Source: Bacillota bacterium
Lineage (GTDB): Bacteria; Bacillota; Clostridia; Acetivibrionales; DSM-2933
Direction of reading: 5' to 3'
Assembly (NCBI GenBank): GCA_030705945.1
Contig: JAUZPS010000095.1
Location: 1 to 11,680, forward strand
Length of the DNA: 11,680 nt
The notes beneath the pieces are model-generated. The model saw only the letters and a program-made list of their open reading frames with translations. It made no database searches and had not been told where the DNA came from. Of the stretch, positions 1 to 6,571 are shown one piece after another (the stretch's first letter is position 1; each line of letters starts with the position of its first letter). The translations under genes and the position numbers were made by a program.

Positions 1-212
1 CTTAATTGGTGTTCTTGGTGTCGGTTATGTCCAATTTCCATAGAGGCATTATTAATGCCTGAACTGGAAAAAATCATATTTGTTATTTGCTGTGTTTGGT
101 CGTTGATTATTTCCTTCATAACTAAAAATATGCTCATAATAAATATTATGAAAATGATACTGAATACAATAACATTTGTTAATGTAAGGTTAATCCGGAG
201 CTTATTAAACAT
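1..212 (-). CDS. Sensor histidine kinase, N-terminal part (cut by window edge)
   Basis: Reading leftward from an ATG at 212, the frame is open for 70 codons to the window edge and begins MFNKLRINLTLTNVIVFSII. Residues about 8-33 form one hydrophobic membrane helix followed by a polar, Gln/Asn-rich extracytoplasmic stretch, the usual start of a two-component sensor kinase. The start is supported by a GGGAGG ribosome binding site just upstream, and the ORF overlaps the end of the response regulator gene by 8 bp, so the two are translationally coupled. HAMP, HisKA and ATPase domains would lie outside the window, so the kinase call rests on position, the membrane helix and the coupled regulator gene. 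By inference it senses an envelope-acting stress and phosphorylates the adjacent regulator. Confidence 0.75.
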   Translation of the reverse strand, partial: MFNKLRINLTLTNVIVFSIIFIIFIMSIFLVMKEIINDQTQQITNMIFSSSGINNASMEIGHNRHQEHQL

Positions 213-888
213 TTGAATCCTCCCTCAAGCAGTATCCTACGTTTCTAATTGTTTCGATTTGAATATGGCAACTATCGGGATTTAATTTCTTGCGAAGGTA
301 ATGAATATATATTTCAATATTGTTCAATTCTACAAATGAAGACATACCCCACACCTTGTCCAAGATATATTCTTTAGAAATAACCTGTCCCTTTTTTCTT
401 ATGAAAAGTTCAAGCAACTGCGCTTCTTTATAGGTTAACTTTATTTTTTCATTGATATTTATAACTTCACAACGGTTCATGTCAAGCTCAAGAGTACCAA
501 CTTTGAGTTTATCTGATTGAATGTGTTCTGATTGTCTTCTTGAAAGAGCCCGTATTCGCGCTAGCAGCTCCTTGCTTGAAAAAGGCTTTACAAGGTAATC
601 GTCAGCTCCCGCATCGAGACCTTCAACTTTATCATCTACGGTATCTTTTGCAGTCAACAATAGGACTGGCGCCATTATTCCGTTTTTTCTAAATGCTTTT
701 AGAACCTTCAAGCCTTCTTTTATTGGAAGCATTCTATCAAGTAAAATTAAATCATAAATGCCCGATTCTGCCATATACTGGCCATTTTCGCCATCGAAAG
801 CCACATCAACAGAATAATTATTGTCTTCTAATATACTAACAAGAGCATCTGACAACATCTGATCATCTTCAATTAATAATAATCTCAT
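205..888 (-). CDS. OmpR/PhoB-family two-component response regulator
   Basis: This 227-residue protein is full length for the OmpR class. The receiver domain (about 1-115) shows the acidic pair D8-D9, phosphoacceptor D51 in LLLDRMLP, T79 in LLLTAKD and K101 in YLVKPF. A winged-helix DNA-binding domain follows (about 125-224), with the typical LTYKEAQLLELF and YIHYLRKKL stretches. The ATG at 888 has a GGAGGG site about 6 nt upstream. It is the first gene of a leftward operon with the kinase. Its promoter carries a 16-bp box repeated upstream of the divergent phosphatase gene and of the secreted-protein/ABC operon, so it probably autoregulates and controls those genes. The family call is certain; the regulon is inference. 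Confidence 0.95.
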   Translation of the reverse strand: MRLLLIEDDQMLSDALVSILEDNNYSVDVAFDGENGQYMAESGIYDLILLDRMLPIKEGLKVLKAFRKNGIMAPVLLLTAKDTVDDKVEGLDAGADDYLVKPFSSKELLARIRALSRRQSEHIQSDKLKVGTLELDMNRCEVININEKIKLTYKEAQLLELFIRKKGQVISKEYILDKVWGMSSFVELNNIEIYIHYLRKKLNPDSCHIQIETIRNVGYCLREDSNV

Positions 889-907
889 ATAAACCCTCCA
901 TGAATTT

Positions 908-939
908 ATTATACCAAGTTTGTCTTTGAATTACCTTAA
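908..939 (-). promoter_or_regulatory. Promoter and operator box of the regulator/kinase operon
   Basis: On the minus strand the box TTAAGGTAATTCAAAG (939 to 924) is followed by exactly 10 nt and a perfect TATAAT (913 to 908). The box occupies the -35 region and contains two TTNAAG-like half sites about 10 bp apart, the arrangement expected for OmpR/PhoB-type activators. The same layout occurs at 961-992 and 1796-1827. It also forms an inverted repeat with the box at 961-976 (15 of 16 positions complementary). Confidence 0.65.
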
Positions 940-960
940 GTAACAATTTGGAATTAGTTA

Positions 961-992
961 TTAAGGTGATTCAAAGGTTGGTTTTATAAAAT
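961..992 (+). promoter_or_regulatory. Promoter and operator box of the PAP2 phosphatase gene
   Basis: The box TTAAGGTGATTCAAAG (961-976) is followed by 10 nt and TAAAAT (987-992), a one-mismatch -10 hexamer. It differs by one base from the divergent box at 924-939 and by two from the box at 1796-1811. There is no recognisable TTGACA, consistent with an activator-dependent promoter. The predicted leader to the ATG at 1089 is about 90 nt. Confidence 0.6.
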
Positions 993-1088
993 AATAATAG
1001 AGTATATAACGACTATTAATTAACAAGCCAATTGCAGACAAAGTGTTTAAATATTTTAATTTTGAATATTATACGAGGAGATTCTGTG

Positions 1089-1634
1089 ATGGAAGATTTT
1101 AAAAAGGCATTTTTCAATACGGATGCGCAATGTACACTCTTTTTTAATATTAAGCTTAAATGTAGATTTTTAGATAAAATTTTACCGATTATAACCTATA
1201 TTGGCAGCGCAGCAGTAACTGTTTCAATTTGCGCTTTAATTATTGGATTGGGAGACAAAAAGGCGCGCAGTGTTGGGATTGAAGCGCTAGCCTCACTTAT
1301 TATCAGTCATATAGTTGTAGAAATTTTAAAGAGAAATATCTGTAGGGAACGACCTAAAAATACAATTGGGAAAATAAATGTTTTCAATGTGCCAATTGAT
1401 TTATATTCCTTCCCTTCAGGACATACTACTGCTGTTTTTTCTATTGCGACAGTTATATCCATTTATAGTCCCGTTCTATCAATTTTGTGTTTTCCAATTG
1501 CGCTTATAGTAAGCGCTTCAAGACTATATTTAGGTGTTCACTATTTTTCTGATGTAATGGCCGCTATAATTATTGCAACTGTAGTTTCAGTTTTACTTCA
1601 CTTTATTTTCTTGACTATTGGAATGCAAATATAG
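1089..1634 (+). CDS. PAP2-family membrane phosphatase, probably acting on a lipid pyrophosphate
   Basis: This 181-residue protein carries the three catalytic motifs of the PAP2/type 2 phosphatidic acid phosphatase superfamily in order: KRNICRERP (K-x6-RP), PSGHTT, and SRLYLGVHYFSDV (SR-x5-H-x3-D). Several hydrophobic segments surround them, so it is a small integral membrane enzyme. BcrC-type members dephosphorylate undecaprenyl pyrophosphate and protect against bacitracin. That substrate is an inference here, helped by the neighbouring BcrAB-like transporter and two-component system. The ATG at 1089 is chosen because GAGGAG ends 8 nt before it; an in-frame TTG at 1032 has no such site. It is transcribed divergently from the regulator, from a promoter with the shared box. 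Confidence 0.88.
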   Translation: MEDFKKAFFNTDAQCTLFFNIKLKCRFLDKILPIITYIGSAAVTVSICALIIGLGDKKARSVGIEALASLIISHIVVEILKRNICRERPKNTIGKINVFNVPIDLYSFPSGHTTAVFSIATVISIYSPVLSILCFPIALIVSASRLYLGVHYFSDVMAAIIIATVVSVLLHFIFLTIGMQI

Positions 1635-1720
1635 CTGTATGCGTTATGCAAATGATGTTCTTGCGGGGGTTCAGTAGGATTAGCGCGTTAGGTAGTATAA
1701 AAAAATAAACTGGTCAACTG

Positions 1721-1790
1721 GGAGTTTCAAAAACTTGATATAATGGGTTTTCATCATACAAAACTTGAACAAGGAATTTTTTGAAACTCC
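1721..1790. repeat. 70-bp element with 13-bp perfect inverted ends (MITE or solo IS ends)
   Basis: GGAGTTTCAAAAA at 1721-1733 is matched by its exact reverse complement at 1778-1790, with 44 bp between. The interior is non-coding, and each side has an AAACTTGA word (1732-1739, 1761-1768). There is no T-tract after the second arm and the stem is AT-rich, so it does not look like a standard terminator. A miniature transposable element, or the two fused ends of a deleted insertion sequence, fits better. No clear target-site duplication is seen. It ends 5 bp before the operator box at 1796. Confidence 0.5.
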
Positions 1791-1795
1791 ATTAC

Positions 1796-1827
1796 TTAAG
1801 GTGTTTTAAAGTTTTAATGGGTATAAT
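1796..1827 (+). promoter_or_regulatory. Promoter and operator box of the secreted-protein/ABC transporter operon
   Basis: TTAAGGTGTTTTAAAG (1796-1811) matches the phosphatase box at 14 of 16 positions. It is followed by exactly 10 nt and a perfect TATAAT (1822-1827), the same spacing as at the two other boxes. The predicted leader before the ATG at 1866 is about 32 nt and holds a GGAGGAG site. Confidence 0.62.
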
Positions 1828-1865
1828 AAAAATGAAAGAAAAATTAAAAAAACGGAGGAGATTAT

Positions 1866-2792
1866 ATGAAAAAGAAGTATGCCTTGACTGGACTAAGTAT
1901 AGCAGTCGGAGGAGTAATGTTGGTTACTTCAGCATTTGCAAGCGCTACTGGCTCCACAGGATATGATACTTACAAATCGGCTATCAAAAGCACATTGACT
2001 TCAAAAAATTTTACTGAGAATGGAACGATTATAGTAAAAGACAATGGAAAAGAATTTTCAAATATTAATAACACCATAAAGGAAAACACAGCTAAAGAAT
2101 CTTTAAGTCAGAATACTGTCATTAAAATTGGAGGTCAGACAAAGACTTTAGAAACCTACTGGCAAGATGGTAAAACTGTTTCAAAAGATAGTACCAGCAA
2201 TATTTATAGTGTGAGAACAATTAATAAAAACAAGAAATTCAATGGTAACAAGGCTGAGATAGGCAAAATTGATTCTTCCAAATTAAATGATGGTGAAATG
2301 CTTTTGGATGCATTAGTTGGGAATCTTCAGAATTACGTAACACTTGATTCTAAGGAAGATGGAACTAAAGATGTTGCAATAACACTAACAGATAGTCAGA
2401 TCCCTGCAGTCGCAAATGCAGCAGCATCGATTCTTGTAAAGAATTTAGCCAATAATGATAACGAAATGGGAAGAGAGAAAGATTTTTCATCGCTAAAGAA
2501 GGATATTGTAGGAAGCATACCTAAATTAGAAAGCGATATAAGGATTGATAATGTGAGCTTAAAGGCAGAAATCAGTAAAGATAACTACATTACAAGTCAA
2601 GTTGCTGATGTTTCCATTTCAGGGAAGGATGCAGAAGGAATAGTACATGCAATTACATTAGATTTAAATCTTAATTTGTCTCAGTTTAATAATACGACAC
2701 CTGATAAAGTTGATTTAACTGGTAAACAAGTTAAATCAATTACCAATAAAGAAGGATTCCGCCATGGAAACAAAGATGAACAAGATGATTAG
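1866..2792 (+). CDS. Secreted protein of unknown function, linked to the ABC transporter
   Basis: This 308-residue protein has a clear Sec signal peptide: MKKK, a hydrophobic core at residues 6-22, and an AFA cleavage site after about residue 25. There is no lipobox cysteine, no further membrane helix and no cell-wall anchor, so the mature protein should be free or loosely held outside the membrane. The mature part is polar, rich in Lys, Asn, Asp and Ser, with alternating short segments that suggest beta-strands. The C-terminus is a charged tail (HGNKDEQDD). A LolA/LppX-like beta-sheet fold is conceivable but cannot be shown here. GGAGGAG lies 5 nt before the ATG. It is the first gene of an operon with the ABC transporter and carries the shared box in its promoter, so a role as sensor partner, binding protein or decoy for an envelope-acting compound is inferred. 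I do not recognise the family. Confidence 0.85.
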   Translation: MKKKYALTGLSIAVGGVMLVTSAFASATGSTGYDTYKSAIKSTLTSKNFTENGTIIVKDNGKEFSNINNTIKENTAKESLSQNTVIKIGGQTKTLETYWQDGKTVSKDSTSNIYSVRTINKNKKFNGNKAEIGKIDSSKLNDGEMLLDALVGNLQNYVTLDSKEDGTKDVAITLTDSQIPAVANAAASILVKNLANNDNEMGREKDFSSLKKDIVGSIPKLESDIRIDNVSLKAEISKDNYITSQVADVSISGKDAEGIVHAITLDLNLNLSQFNNTTPDKVDLTGKQVKSITNKEGFRHGNKDEQDD

Positions 2793-2816
2793 AATTAATT
2801 AATACTTAGTAAATAC

Positions 2817-2852
2817 AACCCACACTCAGGATTCTAAGACTGTGATGTGGGT
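2817..2852 (+). other. Intergenic hairpin between secreted-protein and ABC ATPase genes
   Basis: AACCCACA (2817-2824) pairs with TGTGGGTT (2845-2852), an 8-bp stem with a further TCA/TGA pairing inside after a one-base bulge. Only a weak TTTT follows a few bases later, so it is at best a leaky terminator or mRNA-processing site. It could make the secreted protein more abundant than the transporter subunits. Confidence 0.4.
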
Positions 2853-2877
2853 TAATCCTTTTAAAGGAGCAGAATCA

Positions 2878-3606
2878 ATGGAGAAAGTTTTGGAAGTAAA
2901 AGGACTAACTAAATTATATAAGAATAATAGAGGAATAAATGACATTAATTTTGAGATATATAAGGGAGATATATTCGGTTTCCTTGGTCCAAACGGCGCA
3001 GGAAAAACAACAACAATGAAAATTATTTCCGGTTTATGCAGGGCAGATCAGGGAGAAGTTCGGATATTTGGTTTTGATATTGTTGAGCAATTCGAAAAGG
3101 CCATGCAGAATGTAGGATGTATAATCGAAACTGTTGAAGCTTATGAGTATACAAGCGCTTATAAAAATTTAGAACTTGTTTCACGATTTTATAAGGATAT
3201 TAAAAAAGCTAGAATTGATGAAGTTCTTGAATTAGTTGGACTTAAAGATTATAAGAATGAAAAGGTAGCAAACTTTTCTTTAGGCATGAAACAAAGGCTC
3301 GGATTGGCAGCTGCAATACTGTCAAAACCTGAGCTTGTAATTTTGGATGAACCTACAAACGGACTAGACATAGAGGGAATGGTTGACATTAGAAATATTA
3401 TTACACAGTTAGCAAGTGAACAAAAAATAACCTTTTTTATTTCCAGTCACCTGGTTCATGAAATGGAGATAACCTGTAGCAGGGTTGGCATTATATATAA
3501 CGGAAAATTGGTCAAAATGGGTTATGTTAAAGAATTGCTTAAAAGCTATGATACTTTGGAAAATTGCTTCATGGATCAGGTAAGAAAGGAGAAAAGTGGA
3601 ACATGA
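2878..3606 (+). CDS. BcrA-like ABC transporter ATP-binding protein
   Basis: This 242-residue nucleotide-binding subunit has Walker A GPNGAGKTT (37-45), signature FSLGMKQR (133-140), Walker B LVILDEPTNGLD (153-164) and an H-loop SSH further on. At the Q-loop position it reads IIETVEAYEY, with Glu84 where most ABC ATPases have Gln. This E-loop is known from lantibiotic-immunity and bacitracin-type (LanF/BcrA) transporters. The start at 2878 is preferred over an ATG at 2842 because AAAGGAG lies about 8 nt upstream and the frame then opens with the usual EKVLEVKGLTKLY. Its stop overlaps the permease ATG by 4 bp (ATGA). With the permease it should export or expel a membrane-active compound; the substrate is unknown. 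Confidence 0.93.
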   Translation: MEKVLEVKGLTKLYKNNRGINDINFEIYKGDIFGFLGPNGAGKTTTMKIISGLCRADQGEVRIFGFDIVEQFEKAMQNVGCIIETVEAYEYTSAYKNLELVSRFYKDIKKARIDEVLELVGLKDYKNEKVANFSLGMKQRLGLAAAILSKPELVILDEPTNGLDIEGMVDIRNIITQLASEQKITFFISSHLVHEMEITCSRVGIIYNGKLVKMGYVKELLKSYDTLENCFMDQVRKEKSGT

Positions 3607-4355
3607 ATATTTTATATGCTAATGTTGTTAGCGAAATCCAAAAACTTTGTCTTAAAAAGAGAACACTTTTCTTACTTATCATTTCTGCATTAATTCCAAT
3701 AGGTACAGCATTGATTTTATCGGTTTTCCAGAACAATGTTGGCATTATTCCGATAACCAAAAACCAATTCCCGATTTTTGTATTAAGTATATTCACAAGC
3801 TATTTTCTTCCGCTTGTAATTGCTATGGTTACAATTGATTTATTTTCAGGAGAATTTGGCGATCGAAATATAAAGATTGTTTTGCTTCGTCCAATTTCGA
3901 GATTTAAAATATATACTTCAAAAATATTAAGTATTGGAATATTCATAATTGTTAATTTAGCAATTGCGTTTATCTTTTCTTGCTTAGCTTTAATTTTAAT
4001 AAAGGGCAATTATCAGTTTATCAATGGATTTTTAAAAGGGCTTGTAGCTTATGGCGTTTCAATAGTTCCAATGATAGCTATTGCCATAGCAATTACGTTT
4101 ATTGGACAATTTTTTAAAAGTACTGGCAGTGGACTCACTATATCCATACTAATATATATCGCAATAAGTATAATTTCCAGGTTATCCCCTCAATTTTCCA
4201 GGATAACTTTCACTTCTTATACAGATTGGTACCAGCTGTGGATAGGAAGTTCCATACTAATTGGAAAGGTTATAAGTTCGTTTATTATTATTCTATCTTA
4301 TAGTATGATATTTTTTGGAATAGGATTTTATTTATTTGATAAGAAAGAATTATAG
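3603..4355 (+). CDS. ABC-2 type permease, BcrB/LanE-like
   Basis: This 250-residue integral membrane protein has about six hydrophobic helices (near 22-41, 57-78, 105-127, 137-160, 167-185, 222-245). The cytoplasmic DLFSGEFGDRNIKIVLLRP loop after the second helix is typical of the ABC-2/BcrB permease group. The ATG at 3603 overlaps the ATPase stop as ATGA, with AAAGGAG 11 nt upstream, so the two subunits are translationally coupled. It forms the membrane pore for the ATPase. No clear terminator follows the gene. The protective role against a peptide antibiotic is inferred from the family and from the phosphatase, kinase and regulator next to it. Confidence 0.88.
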   Translation: MNILYANVVSEIQKLCLKKRTLFLLIISALIPIGTALILSVFQNNVGIIPITKNQFPIFVLSIFTSYFLPLVIAMVTIDLFSGEFGDRNIKIVLLRPISRFKIYTSKILSIGIFIIVNLAIAFIFSCLALILIKGNYQFINGFLKGLVAYGVSIVPMIAIAIAITFIGQFFKSTGSGLTISILIYIAISIISRLSPQFSRITFTSYTDWYQLWIGSSILIGKVISSFIIILSYSMIFFGIGFYLFDKKEL

Positions 4356-4433
4356 GGTTAATCAAAATAATTTAAAACTTACCTTGGTGATTAGAATATT
4401 TAACCTACGTATGTTCATTGTTGATTACCAAAA

Positions 4434-4836
4434 TTAATGTTGACCCATACCCCATTTTACAGACACCCTAAACATCAAGTGCAATAAAAAAGAGGAAGGT
4501 GTTTGAAATATTTCTTTGTACCCGCATTCGTGACGACCCTTTAAGATGTAATCTGCAATCGCATTCATCACCCTGTCGCTTAGCCGTAATACTAAAGGTT
4601 CTGAGGTTTTGCACTGTCTTACTTTAATTTTGCCAACTTTCCAATCAATATCTGATAGGCAAAGTCCTTCCAATACTGCCTTGATTTGTTGTTGGCATCT
4701 CGCTTGTTAGGAATTCCATGAAAAACCCATCTGAAATATCACCGATGGGAATGTTATGATATCCAGCGTAAAAGAAAAAATGCCTTAATACGATATCCAT
4801 TTCAAACCTTGCTTCACCCGGAAAGCTTATTTTCAT
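4434..4836 (-). pseudogene. Decayed tyrosine recombinase (phage/transposon integrase) relic
   Basis: Two overlapping minus-strand frames together resemble a broken integrase. The segment 4434-4673 reads EGLCLSDIDWKVGKIKV, then QCKTSEPLVLRLSDRV and NAIADYIL, close to the start of the catalytic domain of tyrosine recombinases (usually GLRLSDIDW...SKTGKPLVLPLS...AIADYL). The upstream frame (4645-4836) has LRHFFFYAGYHNIPIGDISD, reminiscent of the core-binding domain. The catalytic H-x-x-R and Tyr region is missing, and the two parts are in different frames, so the gene is dead. The stretch 4356-4433 before it holds no gene or clear terminator that I can see. Confidence 0.68.
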
Positions 4837-4938
4837 CGAGAATGTCTGCCACTAAATGTGCGGTTTCACCAGATACTTTATATTTTTTTCTGCTGTTAGC
4901 TGCCGAGAAATCCACATTTCTGGTAGAGGCTTATTGAA

Positions 4939-4967
4939 GAATAATAATCTTATATTATGAGATACTA
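4939..4967 (+). promoter_or_regulatory. Probable sigma-G promoter of the germinant receptor operon
   Basis: GAATA (4939-4943) fits the sigma-G -35 consensus gHATR. After 17 nt, GATACTA (4961-4967) matches the -10 consensus CATWHTA at 6 of 7 positions. Transcription would begin near 4974, about 55 nt before the ATG at 5030. Sigma-G control of germinant receptor operons in the forespore is established in Bacillus; here it is a consensus match only. Confidence 0.5.
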
Positions 4968-5029
4968 AGATTTATTAATTGTATGATAAACCCAATACTC
5001 AAAATAGTTTATTAAAGGTGGCACTCTAT

Positions 5030-6571
5030 ATGTTTAACCGATTTAAAAAGAAAAAATCAAAAGGCCATGAAGTTAAACAAAAAGATGTCTCAATCGATTA
5101 TATGCTGACAAACTCATTACAAAGGAATATTGAACTGATGAAAGAAATATTCAATAGTGATGATACGTTTATCACAAGACAATTTGAAAACATGCAAAAT
5201 AAAAATATAAAAGGCTGCATTTTTTTTATTGAAGGAATGGTAAATAATGAAATAATTAATGAGAATATAATAAAGCCTATTGTGATCAGTACATCCATTA
5301 ATGTTAAAAATAATGTAATTGATAGTATTTTGCAACATGTAATTTTCTCAAATAGTGTTGAAAGGACATCAGAAATTAATAAAGTGGTTGAATCAATCGC
5401 CAGAGGTGATACGGCATTATTTTTGGAAGGCTCCGGAGAAGTTCTGATAATCAGCGCAAAAGGCTGGCAGACCAGGGCAATTAGTGAACCGGAAGGTGAA
5501 AAGGTTATCCGCGGCCCGAGAGAAGGATTCACAGAATCACTTCTCATAAATCTTACATTGCTCAGGAGAAAATTAATAACTCCTGATTTAAAATTGAACT
5601 ACAAAGTTATAGGTGTTAAATCACGCACCAGAGTTTGTATATGTTACATAAATGGGATCGCAAATGACAAAATCCTAAAAGAACTGAATAAAAGATTGGA
5701 TAATATAGATATTGACGGAATTATGGATTCCGGTACTATCAGTGAACTGATTAAAGACTCCCCTCTTTCACCCTTCAAAACGGTAGGAAGTACGGAAAGA
5801 CCGGATATTTTAGCAGCAAAATTGTTGGAAGGCCGTATCGGAGTTATTGTAGACGGAACGCCTGTCGCTATGACAGTACCCTTTGTATTTATTGAATATT
5901 TTCAAGCGAATGAGGATTATTATATAAATTTTTATTTTTCGTCAATCAGCAGACTATTAAGGGTCTTTTGCTTTATGCTGACAATAAGCCTCCCTGCTGT
6001 TTTTGTTGCATTGATAACCTTCCATCAGGAGATGGTGCCTACACCTTTAGCTATAAGCTTATCGGCGGCCAGACAAATTGTGCCATTCCCAGCTGTAGTT
6101 GGAGCGTTTCTACTATTAATAGTCTTCGAAATTCTTAGAGAAACAGGAACGCGGATGCCTACAAATTTAGGGCAGGCTTTGGGCATCGTGGGAGCCGTGA
6201 TACTGGGGCAGGCAGCAGTGGAAGCAAAATTCACCAGTGCTCCCATGGTAATTATCGTGGCTTTAACAGGAATTTCCGGGCTTGCGCTGCCAAGGCTTAA
6301 AGGCGCTGTTATTGTTATAAGGCTGATATTTTTGCTTTTTGCCTCATTTATAGGGTTATATGGTTTTATGTTCGGGGTCATAGGATTATTAAACCATTTA
6401 TTTGAATTGCGTTCATTTGGGGTGCCTTACATGTTAAGTCTAATGAATCTGGATCCTCAGGATTTGCAGGACACATCTGTTCGTGTACCCTGGATGTATA
6501 TGAAATACCGGCCTAAATTTATTGCTTTAAATAACAGGATAAGAAATGCTTCAGAGGGCGGAAAGAAATGA
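5030..6571 (+). CDS. gerKA: Spore germinant receptor A subunit (GerA/GerKA family)
   Basis: This 513-residue protein is the normal length for the family. Residues 1 to about 300 are the soluble N-terminal region, containing GDTALFLEGSGEVLIISAKG and GPREGFTESLLINLTLLRRK. A membrane region follows (about 308-460) with the family hallmarks EMVPTPLAISLSAARQ, PFPAVVGAFLLLIVFEIL, RETGTRMP and GQAAVEAKFTSAPMVIIVA, then a short cytoplasmic tail. The protein sits in the spore inner membrane and, with the B and C subunits, triggers germination on nutrient binding. The ATG at 5030 is chosen for AAAGGTGG 8 nt upstream; an in-frame TTG at 4979 lies close to the predicted transcription start. The stop overlaps the C-subunit ATG (ATGA). 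The K letter follows clostridial convention; the paralogue cannot be told from sequence. Confidence 0.95.
   Translation: MFNRFKKKKSKGHEVKQKDVSIDYMLTNSLQRNIELMKEIFNSDDTFITRQFENMQNKNIKGCIFFIEGMVNNEIINENIIKPIVISTSINVKNNVIDSILQHVIFSNSVERTSEINKVVESIARGDTALFLEGSGEVLIISAKGWQTRAISEPEGEKVIRGPREGFTESLLINLTLLRRKLITPDLKLNYKVIGVKSRTRVCICYINGIANDKILKELNKRLDNIDIDGIMDSGTISELIKDSPLSPFKTVGSTERPDILAAKLLEGRIGVIVDGTPVAMTVPFVFIEYFQANEDYYINFYFSSISRLLRVFCFMLTISLPAVFVALITFHQEMVPTPLAISLSAARQIVPFPAVVGAFLLLIVFEILRETGTRMPTNLGQALGIVGAVILGQAAVEAKFTSAPMVIIVALTGISGLALPRLKGAVIVIRLIFLLFASFIGLYGFMFGVIGLLNHLFELRSFGVPYMLSLMNLDPQDLQDTSVRVPWMYMKYRPKFIALNNRIRNASEGGKK

Noticed and set aside
1032..1088. Upstream TTG start for the PAP2 phosphatase
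   Set aside because: It has no ribosome binding site; the ATG at 1089 has GAGGAG 8 nt upstream, and the extra residues do not belong to the family.
1781..1966. Plus-strand 61-codon ORF before and into the secreted-protein gene
   Set aside because: It overlaps the real signal-peptide gene in another frame, starts at a TTG inside the inverted-end element and has no ribosome binding site.
2842..2877. Upstream ATG for the ABC ATPase
   Set aside because: It lies within the arm of the intergenic hairpin and lacks a ribosome binding site; the ATG at 2878 has AAAGGAG and the family-typical N-terminus.
4356..4433. Terminator after the ABC permease
   Set aside because: Only short 6-bp inverted matches (TAATCA/TGATTA, GGTTAA/TTAACC) with large AT-rich loops and no T-tract are present.
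5098..5547. Minus-strand 149-codon ORF inside the A-subunit gene
   Set aside because: It is antisense to a clear GerA-family coding region, with low-complexity hydrophobic content and no ribosome binding site or homology pattern.
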